Assembly (NCBI GenBank): GCA_024278775.1
Contig: JAJRSP010000062.1
Coordinates: 1 to 8,684, forward strand
Length of the DNA: 8,684 bases
Origin: Planctomycetota bacterium
GTDB taxonomy: Bacteria; Planctomycetota; Phycisphaerae; UBA1845
Direction: 5' to 3'
The position numbers and the translations under genes are program-made. The stretch's first letter is position 1, and each line of letters begins with the position of its first letter. The notes under the pieces are model-generated. The model was not told the DNA's origin and ran no database searches. It was given only the letters and a program-made list of their open reading frames with translations. Below, piece by piece: positions 1-5,261 of the stretch.

Positions 1-1007
1 AGACGTTGCCCGCAGCGTCCACGGCGATGCCGGAAGGACTAGAAAGGTGATTGCCCGCGCCGTCGCCGGTCACGTTGATGATCTCTGCGATGACGCCGCC
101 GGGCGTGATCTTGAAGGCGTTGTCGCTGCCCACTCCCGCCACGTAGACGTTGCCCGCACCGTCCACGGCGATGCCGAAAGGACCATCAAGGTCATTGCCT
201 GCCCCGTCTCCGGTCGCGTCTAAGAACTCCGTGATGACGCCGCCGGGCGTGATCTCGAACGCGTTGTCGCTGGACGCGCCCGCCACGTAGACATTGCCCG
301 CACTGTCCACGGCGATGCCGGTAGGACGGTAGAGGCTATTGCCCGCGCCGTCGCCGGTGTTGTCGATGATCTCGGTGATGATGCCGCCGGGCGTGATCTT
401 GAAGGCGTTGTCGCTGTATCGTCCCGTCACATAGACGTTGCCCGCAGCGTCCACGGCGATGCCGGAAGGACTAGAAAGGTGATTGCCCGCGCCGTCGCCG
501 GTCCTGTCGATGATCTCGGTGATGATGCCGTCTGGCGTGATCTTGAAGGCGTTACCGCCTCCCGTCACATAGACGTTGCCCGCAACATCCACGGCGATGC
601 CGGCAGGACCATAAAGGCTATGCCCCGCACCGTCGCCGGTCTCGTCAATGATCTCGGCGATGACCCCGCCGGGCGTGATCTCGAAGACGTTGTGGGAAAA
701 CCGCCCAACCACGTAGACGTTACCTGCAACGTCCACGGCGATGCCGGTAGGACGGTAGAGGCTATTGCCCGCGCCGTCGCCGGTCGCGTCAATGATCTCG
801 GTGATGACCCCGCCGGCTGTGATCTTGAAGGCATTATAGCTGTTCCATCCCGTCACGTAGACGTTGCCCGCAGCGTCCACAGCGATTCCGGTAGGACCAT
901 CGAGGCCATTTCCCGCGCCGTCGCCGGTCGCGTCGATAATCTGCGTGATGACACCGTCTGGTGTGATCTTGAAGGCGCTGTTGCCTCTGCCTCCCGTCAC
1001 ATAGACG
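1..1007 (-). repeat. Tandem 144-bp coding repeats (48-aa propeller units)
   Basis: The motif agacgttgcccgc or a close variant recurs at 1, 145, 289, 433, 571, 715, 859 and 1003. The spacing is 144 bp throughout, except for one 138-bp step (433 to 571) where two codons are missing. Units three apart are more alike than neighbours: 1-70 is identical to 433-502, and 305-358 is identical to 731-784. The array is coding (propeller blades) and continues beyond the left edge. Confidence 0.93.
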
Positions 1008-1165
1008 TTGCCCTCGTCATCCACGGCAATGCCGAAAGGTTCCACAAGGCCGACCCGGATGATCTCGGTGATGATGGTCTGACCCTGCGCCGGCTGCCCA
1101 CCGGCGAACAGCCATGCGCACGCCGGGATCAGTACGGTCATGATTGCTGTGGAGTGATTTGCCAT
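1..1165 (-). CDS. Exported NHL-type beta-propeller repeat protein (partial, C-terminus off the left edge)
   Basis: The minus-strand frame is open for 388 codons from an ATG at 1165 to the window edge, so only the N-terminal part is present. An internal in-frame ATG at 1141 is possible, but the 1165 start has a GGAGAG ribosome site (1172-1177) at 6-nt spacing. The first 28 or so residues form a signal peptide (hydrophobic core TVLIPACAWLFAGG, then PAQG-Q), so export is expected. The rest is tandem repeats of 48 residues (one of 46), each with the cores GIAVDAAGNVYV, NAFKITPGGVITEI and DATGDGAGN. GIAVD..GNVYV is the hallmark of NHL / SMP-30-like propeller blades. Such proteins usually act as surface or periplasmic binding scaffolds; the ligand cannot be told. 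The Asp/Gly-rich TGDGAGN loop lengthens the blade beyond the usual 40-44 residues and might bind a cation (inference). The gene is divergent from the repressor at 1342. Confidence 0.9.
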   Translation of the reverse strand, partial: MANHSTAIMTVLIPACAWLFAGGQPAQGQTIITEIIRVGLVEPFGIAVDDEGNVYVTGGRGNSAFKITPDGVITQIIDATGDGAGNGLDGPTGIAVDAAGNVYVTGWNSYNAFKITAGGVITEIIDATGDGAGNSLYRPTGIAVDVAGNVYVVGRFSHNVFEITPGGVIAEIIDETGDGAGHSLYGPAGIAVDVAGNVYVTGGGNAFKITPDGIITEIIDRTGDGAGNHLSSPSGIAVDAAGNVYVTGRYSDNAFKITPGGIITEIIDNTGDGAGNSLYRPTGIAVDSAGNVYVAGASSDNAFEITPGGVITEFLDATGDGAGNDLDGPFGIAVDGAGNVYVAGVGSDNAFKITPGGVIAEIINVTGDGAGNHLSSPSGIAVDAAGNV

Positions 1166-1171
1166 TTTTCA

Positions 1172-1177
1172 CTCTCC
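1172..1177 (-). promoter_or_regulatory. Ribosome binding site of the NHL-repeat gene
   Basis: On the minus strand GGAGAG lies 6 nt before the ATG at 1165. It favours that start over the in-frame ATG at 1141, which has no comparable site. Confidence 0.6.
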
Positions 1178-1202
1178 GATCAGATAGTTGGGCTTGCCGG
1201 AT

Positions 1203-1244
1203 TTCCCCAATGGGAAGTCGAGTGGGCACCGATAATAGCCCCAC
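1203..1244. promoter_or_regulatory. Divergent intergenic region with a -10-like box and small dyad
   Basis: Between the NHL-repeat gene and the repressor, the minus strand carries TATTAT (1232-1237) as a possible -10 for the NHL-repeat gene, with only a poor -35 (TAGAAT) 17 bp upstream. Downstream of it is the dyad TTCCC-CAAT-GGGAA (1203-1216), which could be a protein-binding site. This is weak, pattern-only evidence. Confidence 0.25.
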
Positions 1245-1304
1245 AATAGTCCGGATTCTACCGATTGAGGTTTTCGCCGCCCCCGGTGCCTCGTTTCGGA
1301 TATT

Positions 1305-1342
1305 TATTGCCAATTATTGCCGAGATGGTATTATTATTGGCA
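1305..1342. promoter_or_regulatory. Candidate operator: TATTGCC direct repeats plus inverted half-site
   Basis: TATTGCC occurs at 1305-1311 and again at 1315-1321, exactly 10 bp (one helical turn) apart; the first copy overlaps the predicted -35. TGCCAAT (1308-1314) has an inverted partner ATTGGCA at 1336-1342 over the expected transcription start. This would suit autorepression by the adjacent HTH protein. Binding is inferred, not shown. Confidence 0.35.
1307..1334 (+). promoter_or_regulatory. Predicted sigma70-type promoter of the repressor, probably leaderless
   Basis: TTGCCA (1307-1312, five of six matches to TTGACA) and TATTAT (1329-1334, five of six matches to TATAAT) are separated by 16 bp. 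The -10 ends 7 nt before the ATG at 1342, so transcription should start at or next to the start codon. No Shine-Dalgarno sequence is visible. A second TATTAT overlaps at 1332-1337. Confidence 0.5.
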
Positions 1343-2004
1343 TGGCGGCTCGGGACGAACAAATCGAAACTCGTGCGGTGGAGGCGGTAGGTGGCCGTAT
1401 CCGGCGGCGGCGAAGGCAGTTGGGGCTGACTCAGCAAAAACTGGCGGCGGCGGCCAACGTGAATCAGGGGTATCTTTCGTCGATCGAGCGCGGGCTTGCC
1501 AACCCCACAGGGCGTATGATCGACGCGTTATCAATCGCCCTTGACCTGCCGCAGGGGGTGTTGATCGGCGGCGGAAGCGATCACGATCCACCCCAGCCGC
1601 TGGAGACGCGCGAGCTACCGCTGTTCGGCTCCATCCCGGCCGGTGCGCCTTCGGGTACGCAAGAACAACTTGAGATGTTCCCGGTGCTTCGGCATCAATG
1701 GTCACCGGATCATTACTGCCTGCGGCTCTCGTTCGACAGTATGGAGCCCACGCTCAAACCGGGTGACATTGTCCTGGTCCATTACCGCCCCGGTGTCGAG
1801 CCGGAACACGTGCAGGGCCGTGTCTGCGCATGCCTTGTCGACGGCGAACCCACGTTGAAACGGGTGACCGTGGAACGACAGAACGGACAGCGTGTCGTGA
1901 TCCTACGCGGTGACAACCCCCACACCGCGCCGCTATTGATCGATGGCTCGCACGAGTTTTCGATTCAAGGTGTCGTCACGCAACTCGTCTGCCGAGACTT
2001 ATAG
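1342..2004 (+). CDS. XRE-type HTH / S24 (LexA-CI-like) self-cleaving transcriptional repressor
   Basis: This 220-residue protein is close to the usual length of CI/LexA-like repressors. Residues about 16-72 form a helix-turn-helix of the XRE family (RRRRRQLGLTQQKLAAAANV, then QGYLSSIERG). Residues about 92-220 form an S24 peptidase / LexA C-terminal domain. It has an Ala100-Gly101 cleavage-type bond in SIPAGAPSG, the nucleophile Ser133 in DSMEPTL, and the general-base Lys173 in TLKRV. All the parts for RecA-stimulated or spontaneous self-cleavage are therefore present, so the protein is predicted to be a cytoplasmic repressor inactivated by DNA damage or another signal. The frame is open further upstream to 1144, but the ATG at 1342 begins right before the HTH and follows a good promoter, so I prefer it. 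No phage genes adjoin it, so it may be a chromosomal regulator; its targets are unknown apart from probable autoregulation. Confidence 0.92.
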   Translation: MAARDEQIETRAVEAVGGRIRRRRRQLGLTQQKLAAAANVNQGYLSSIERGLANPTGRMIDALSIALDLPQGVLIGGGSDHDPPQPLETRELPLFGSIPAGAPSGTQEQLEMFPVLRHQWSPDHYCLRLSFDSMEPTLKPGDIVLVHYRPGVEPEHVQGRVCACLVDGEPTLKRVTVERQNGQRVVILRGDNPHTAPLLIDGSHEFSIQGVVTQLVCRDL

Positions 2005-2034
2005 CCGCCACCTTTGACTGAACCTCCGAAAAAC

Positions 2035-2985
2035 CTACGAGGAAAGCCGCCGCCTCCCCGCCAGCATCACCGTGCCGACCACCATGCAGAGCAGCGTGAG
2101 CACGAGCAGACCCCATTCGGAAACGGCGGGGATGGGTGGAGACAGTACGGCGACATCCACGTGGGACACACCCGTGGCGTCCGTGGTAAGCTGCTCGATC
2201 GTCGTGCCGTCAAAATTGGCGCGAAAGATGCCTTCGCCGGCTCCCAGGGTGATCCAATAGAGTTTCTTCCCCACCTCATCCACAAAAATGGAGAAGGGGA
2301 AGGATACGGCCGTCAATGCGACGCCGAGGCCGGTCCCGTCCGTTTTCGCCGTTCGAATGTCGTTTGTGAAGTTACCCCAATAGAGATTGCCATTGCCGAC
2401 GGCGAAGCCGAAAAAGAGCGGCGTCTCACCGGGGATGGTGATGATATCGACCACACCGGTGCCGTCTGACTCCATGCGGCGGATGACGGTATCGCTTCCG
2501 CTTGTCGCCAGAAGATAAAGCTGTCCGGTGGAACGATCCACGGCTATGGCATCCAGACTGGCCGGTTCCGTGTGGATGAGCGTGACCGAGGTACCATCCA
2601 AGTTGGCGCTGTAGATATCATTGATCTGTCGCCAATACATCTTGTTTCTGCCCGGGTCTCCGTCAAACGAGACGGGAACGACCCCACCTAAGGCGACGAG
2701 GTCTTGGACGCCGGTGCCGTCGAGATTCATTCGTCGAATCGTTGCGTTGGTCCCTACCACGGTGAAATAGACCTTCTCGGCGACCGCATCCACGAATAGA
2801 TCACGAGACTCGTCGGCTCCCGAGTCGTGAATCGTGACGGCGTTCGTGCCATCAGCGTTTGCGGTTTGGACCTCTCTGACGGTGGACGTCTTCGTCCAGT
2901 AAAGCGGTCCCGCGTGTGAACTTTCGACCATGAAACCGACAACACAAGAAACCAATACCACCACAGCGCAGTTACGAGATGACAT
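2035..2985 (-). CDS. Exported six-bladed YWTD-like propeller protein with IPTL-CTERM sorting tail
   Basis: The protein has 316 residues. The start at 2985 is chosen because AGGAGG lies 7 nt upstream and a signal peptide begins there (NCAVVVLVSCVVGFM, cleavage likely after SSHA, residue 25). The frame extends 37 codons upstream but lacks these features. Residues 28-280 show six blades. Aromatic strands lie near residues 29, 73, 117, 157, 202 and 243 (LYW, VYF, MYW, LYL, LYW, LYW), each followed by a DGT turn near 45, 89, 130, 174, 216 and 259. This is the layout of LDL-receptor class B (YWTD) propellers. The end is an IPTL-CTERM signal: IPAVSEWG (285-292), a membrane helix (291-309) and the basic tail RRR (311-313). 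Proteins with this tail are exported, anchored and thought to be processed by an exosortase/archaeosortase-like enzyme. The role is probably surface binding; the ligand is unknown. It is convergent with the repressor, with 30 bp between stops. Confidence 0.92.
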   Translation of the reverse strand: MSSRNCAVVVLVSCVVGFMVESSHAGPLYWTKTSTVREVQTANADGTNAVTIHDSGADESRDLFVDAVAEKVYFTVVGTNATIRRMNLDGTGVQDLVALGGVVPVSFDGDPGRNKMYWRQINDIYSANLDGTSVTLIHTEPASLDAIAVDRSTGQLYLLATSGSDTVIRRMESDGTGVVDIITIPGETPLFFGFAVGNGNLYWGNFTNDIRTAKTDGTGLGVALTAVSFPFSIFVDEVGKKLYWITLGAGEGIFRANFDGTTIEQLTTDATGVSHVDVAVLSPPIPAVSEWGLLVLTLLCMVVGTVMLAGRRRLSS

Positions 2986-2992
2986 GCTTTCT

Positions 2993-2998
2993 CCTCCT
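2993..2998 (-). promoter_or_regulatory. Strong ribosome binding site of the IPTL-CTERM gene
   Basis: On the minus strand AGGAGG lies 7 nt before the ATG at 2985. It decides between this start and the longer frame beginning at 3096. Confidence 0.8.
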
Positions 2999-3086
2999 AG
3001 AGAACAGGGGCCATTTGGGCAAAATCGTACCCGGCGCTCCCCCGAAGAACTGAATGGTACGGTGCACCGGCGACCAACCGTCCCCC

Positions 3087-3115
3087 ACCCTAACACACCA
3101 GAGCGAACAATTCAA
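3087..3115 (-). promoter_or_regulatory. Predicted promoter of the IPTL-CTERM gene
   Basis: On the minus strand TTGAAT (3110-3115) and TAGGGT (3087-3092) are 17 bp apart. An A/T-rich stretch directly upstream (3116-3140) resembles an UP element in this otherwise GC-rich DNA. Transcription would start near 3080, giving a leader of about 95 nt. Confidence 0.4.
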
Positions 3116-3241
3116 TGTTTTTCTTATTTTTGTTCTGATAATGTGTGACTGGGGGGGGTGGCCTTGACGAGCCGTTCAGGCCGAAGGGGCGGGGTTTCCA
3201 GACACACCGCACCAGTAGAAAGATGGTGACGCAGGAAAAAC

Positions 3242-3616
3242 CTACGACTGGTCGGCCAGCTCACGAAGGAAGCCGAAGTCAAAGATCCCGGTGTCGTGCC
3301 CGTCCGACCAGACGAACTTGATGCCGTAATTGCCGACGAGGTTGGCCGACGTCACACGAACGCTCGATGGATCAAACGTCAGTATCCGTAGCGGGTTCGC
3401 CGCCGCCCCTTCCCGTTCGGTTCGGCAAGACGCACACGGACACTTCCGGCGGAGATCGTCCAGCGAAAACTCGCTACGCGAACCGTCGGTCCATTCCACA
3501 AGCAAACGCTGCTTCTCAATCTGCACCGTCAGGTCTTTCGGCGCGAAGGCGGCATCTTGCGACCCGCGTGGAGAATTACAATCACCGGCTGAGGGAGCAT
3601 GAGTATCTTCCGTCAT
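3242..3616 (-). CDS. Stand-alone GBBH-like N-terminal (DUF971) zinc-binding protein
   Basis: This is a 124-residue cytoplasmic protein. After about 25 low-complexity residues, residues 27-120 match the gamma-butyrobetaine hydroxylase N-terminal-like domain (DUF971): LTVQIEKQRLLVEWTDGSRSEF, then LRRKCPCASC, then NYGIKFVWSDGH and GIFDFGFLREL. Cys59, Cys61, Cys64 and His107 reproduce the C-x-C-x2-C...H zinc site known from the N-terminal domain of human gamma-butyrobetaine hydroxylase. There is no hydroxylase domain and no Mrp/ApbC ATPase fusion, two contexts in which the domain is found; alone its biochemical role is not established. The start at 3616 is supported by AAGGA (3623-3627) at 6-nt spacing. 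The gene lies 161 bp downstream of the dehydrogenase on the same strand and may have its own promoter. Confidence 0.9.
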   Translation of the reverse strand: MTEDTHAPSAGDCNSPRGSQDAAFAPKDLTVQIEKQRLLVEWTDGSRSEFSLDDLRRKCPCASCRTEREGAAANPLRILTFDPSSVRVTSANLVGNYGIKFVWSDGHDTGIFDFGFLRELADQS

Positions 3617-3698
3617 AACATATCCTTATTTGTTCACGGCCAATCATGGGCAAGCTCGCCCCGGAGCCGGAACCCTTGCCTCCCCCGTTCTACACAAA

Positions 3699-3731
3699 CC
3701 CACCCATCCGGCCCGCCCGTCTGCCCCGCCC
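3699..3731 (-). other. G-rich tract with G-quadruplex pattern in the leader of the DUF971 gene
   Basis: Read on the minus strand there are six runs of three or more G in 33 nt (runs at 3729-3731, 3724-3727, 3716-3718, 3712-3714, 3703-3705 and 3699-3701). The first four have spacers of 1, 5 and 1 nt, which meets the usual four-run quadruplex pattern. It would lie in the mRNA 83-115 nt before the DUF971 start. Confidence 0.4.
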
Positions 3732-3753
3732 ATCCAAGGTGGAACGTGCAGCA

Positions 3754-3781
3754 GTCCTACCCAAACGACACATGCCGTCAA
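3754..3781 (-). promoter_or_regulatory. Possible promoter of the DUF971 gene
   Basis: On the minus strand TTGACG (3776-3781) overlaps the stop codon of the upstream dehydrogenase. It is 16 bp from TAGGAC (3754-3759), a weak -10. This would give the DUF971 gene its own leader of about 130 nt containing the G-rich tract. Confidence 0.3.
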
Positions 3782-4740
3782 GATACCGGGGGAGTATACG
3801 GGAAACGAGGCGTATGTCCCCGTAGCACGCGGATCACATCATCCACCACATCGTTCATACGCGCCAGCGCCAACGCCGACCGAGCGCCCACGTGCGGCGT
3901 GATGAGACAATTCGGCGCGGCGCACAGCGGATGATCCGGAGGTGGCGGTTCCACACCCAACACATCCAATGCCGCACCGGCAAGACGACGCTCACGAAGT
4001 GCCGCGGCCAGGGCGGAACTATCCACCACCGCCCCTCGTGACGTGTTAATCAAGATCGCGGTCGACTGGAAGTGTGACAGCGCCTCGGCATCGATCATAC
4101 TGCGTGTTTCAGAAGTCAGAGGAACGTGGAGGGTAATCACATCCGCGCGTTCGAATAACGCTTTCCTATCGACAGACTCGGCGGCCACATCGAGCCAGCC
4201 GACATTCACGATGTCGTGATAGATCACACGGCAGCCGAACCCGGCCCGGCACCGACGTGCCACCGCACGACCAATGCGACCCATCCCGACGATACCGATG
4301 GTCAACTCATGAAGCTCACGAACACGATGCGCCGAACGAAAGGCACGGTATCGATCGCTACGCACGGCGCGGTCACCGGCCCGCAGATCCCGCACAAGAG
4401 CCAGCATCAACCCGACGGTCAGGTCGGCCACCGAATCCGTCGCGGCCCCGGGCGTATGCACCACGGTAATACCCCGCGCCGTAGCCGCGGCCACGTCGAT
4501 GTGGTCCAGGCCCACGCCGCCCCGACCAATCACGCAAAGTTTCGGAGCCGACGCGATCACCTCCCCGGTGACTTCGGTAGCCGTCCGCACCAACAGCGCA
4601 TCCGCATCGGCCAGCGCCGAGACCAGCCTCGATGCGTCAGGACCGTCCAGTTCCGTCACCCGGCCCACTTTCTCAGCCCGAGACACGGCCGTGCGATCAA
4701 AACGATCCGCAAAAACTATGTGAAAAGTGTCGTCGTTCAT
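3778..4740 (-). CDS. D-isomer-specific 2-hydroxyacid dehydrogenase, 3-phosphoglycerate dehydrogenase-like (no ACT domain)
   Basis: This 320-residue NAD-dependent cytosolic oxidoreductase is closest in appearance to the SerA type, which oxidises 3-phosphoglycerate in the first step of serine synthesis. Residues 1-100 and about 290-320 form the substrate-binding domain (KLCVIGRGGVGLDHIDVAAA at 67-86). Residues about 100-290 form the Rossmann domain with GMGRIG (152-157) and Asp176 at the end of the next strand, which favours NAD over NADP. The catalytic set is complete: Arg235 in NTSRGAVVD, Glu264 in GVEPP and His283 in TPHVGA. It lacks the C-terminal regulatory ACT domain of long SerA enzymes, so feedback control by serine through that domain is not expected. 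Other 2-hydroxyacid substrates cannot be ruled out. There is no Shine-Dalgarno sequence; a promoter-like pair sits directly before the ATG. Confidence 0.92.
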   Translation of the reverse strand: MNDDTFHIVFADRFDRTAVSRAEKVGRVTELDGPDASRLVSALADADALLVRTATEVTGEVIASAPKLCVIGRGGVGLDHIDVAAATARGITVVHTPGAATDSVADLTVGLMLALVRDLRAGDRAVRSDRYRAFRSAHRVRELHELTIGIVGMGRIGRAVARRCRAGFGCRVIYHDIVNVGWLDVAAESVDRKALFERADVITLHVPLTSETRSMIDAEALSHFQSTAILINTSRGAVVDSSALAAALRERRLAGAALDVLGVEPPPPDHPLCAAPNCLITPHVGARSALALARMNDVVDDVIRVLRGHTPRFPYTPPVS

Positions 4741-4748
4741 CCGCCGTG

Positions 4749-4777
4749 ATCTTGGGGCGGCAGGAGAGTACCGTCAA
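4749..4777 (-). promoter_or_regulatory. Predicted promoter of the dehydrogenase gene, possibly leaderless
   Basis: On the minus strand TTGACG (4772-4777) and CAAGAT (4749-4754) are 17 bp apart. The -10 ends 8 nt before the ATG at 4740, so the transcript could begin at the start codon. The -35 is good; the -10 matches the consensus at only three positions. Confidence 0.35.
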
Positions 4778-4894
4778 CGGTGTGACGGACAAAACGGCCG
4801 CACAGCTCCCTCCGTGGAAGCCCGCACGATCACACCGCGGACATGGCTACGGAGCAGACGAACCTGAAGATGGCCCGGCGAAGATCACAGACCA

Positions 4895-5014
4895 TCAGCC
4901 GACTGGCGAAGCCCACAACACCGCAAGGAAAAACGCTACGGCTTCGGCCACGATTTGCCAAAGACGGTGCTGCACTCCGGCACAGATAGGCCGTTGGTGA
5001 AAGGCAATACCCAT
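4895..5014 (-). CDS. Possible 39-residue membrane-helix peptide (doubtful)
   Basis: ATG at 5014 has GAGG at 6-nt spacing and the frame ends with TGA at 4895-4897. The C-terminal half is hydrophobic enough for one membrane helix. No family is recognised. It may be a chance frame or the front end of a decayed gene. Confidence 0.12.
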   Translation of the reverse strand: MGIAFHQRPICAGVQHRLWQIVAEAVAFFLAVLWASPVG

Positions 5015-5247
5015 AAGGAACCTCGCGACTAGGGGCGAAGCGGCGACCCTGGGCGTTGATCCGCCGCGATGCCCGACCTAAGACGTTCGAACCTTACTAC
5101 TTCACCTGAACCATACCACCCAAATCGCGGCCTCGCCAATTATTTACGCTCCAACGACCAAAGTAATGGCCCCATGCGTCTGATAAACGACCTGGGAACG
5201 GCACGAAAGGGCCTGGGGGGTGTCGTGCATCCGTGCCGCTAGTGGTG

Positions 5248-5253
5248 TATCAT
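5248..5253 (+). promoter_or_regulatory. -10-like element directly before the GlmU-like start
   Basis: TATCAT (five of six matches to TATAAT) ends 8 nt before the ATG at 5262. No good -35 stands at the usual distance and no Shine-Dalgarno sequence precedes the ATG. A leaderless transcript beginning at 5260-5262 is possible. Confidence 0.3.
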
Positions 5254-5261
5254 CCCCGCCT

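Larger units (their letters stand above)
4741..5261. other. 521-bp region without a confident gene; possible decayed coding remnants
   Basis: This region separates the divergent dehydrogenase and GlmU-like genes. No frame is convincing on either strand and no tRNA, terminator or known RNA motif was recognised. On the minus strand there is a short frame 5014-4895 (39 codons). It has GAGG 6 nt upstream and a hydrophobic stretch (AEAVAFFLAVLWASPVG). After two in-frame stops the same frame reads CPRCDRAGFHGGSC (about 4841-4800), like half of a zinc ribbon. A shifted frame then reads RHTVDGTLLPPQDHGG up to a TGA at 4737-4739 that overlaps the dehydrogenase ATG. These pieces may be remnants of a broken gene; this is speculative. 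Confidence 0.3.

Noticed and set aside
1..1007. Regular repeats as a possible CRISPR array
   Set aside because: The period is 144 bp with no unique spacers, and every unit is in frame and codes for a propeller blade.
479..1249. Plus-strand 256-codon open frame
   Set aside because: It is antisense to the NHL-repeat array; its repetitive translation mirrors the 144-bp repeat, and the opposite strand has a signal peptide, a ribosome site and family motifs.
3151..3158. Run of eight G as a phase-variable tract
   Set aside because: It lies outside any reading frame and outside the predicted promoter spacer, so slippage has no obvious effect.
4632..5000. Plus-strand 122-codon frame
   Set aside because: Its first third lies antisense to the dehydrogenase; the remainder has no recognisable domain and no ribosome site.
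4741..5261. Structured RNA such as RNase P, tmRNA or SRP RNA
   Set aside because: None of the conserved core sequences of these RNAs could be found on either strand.
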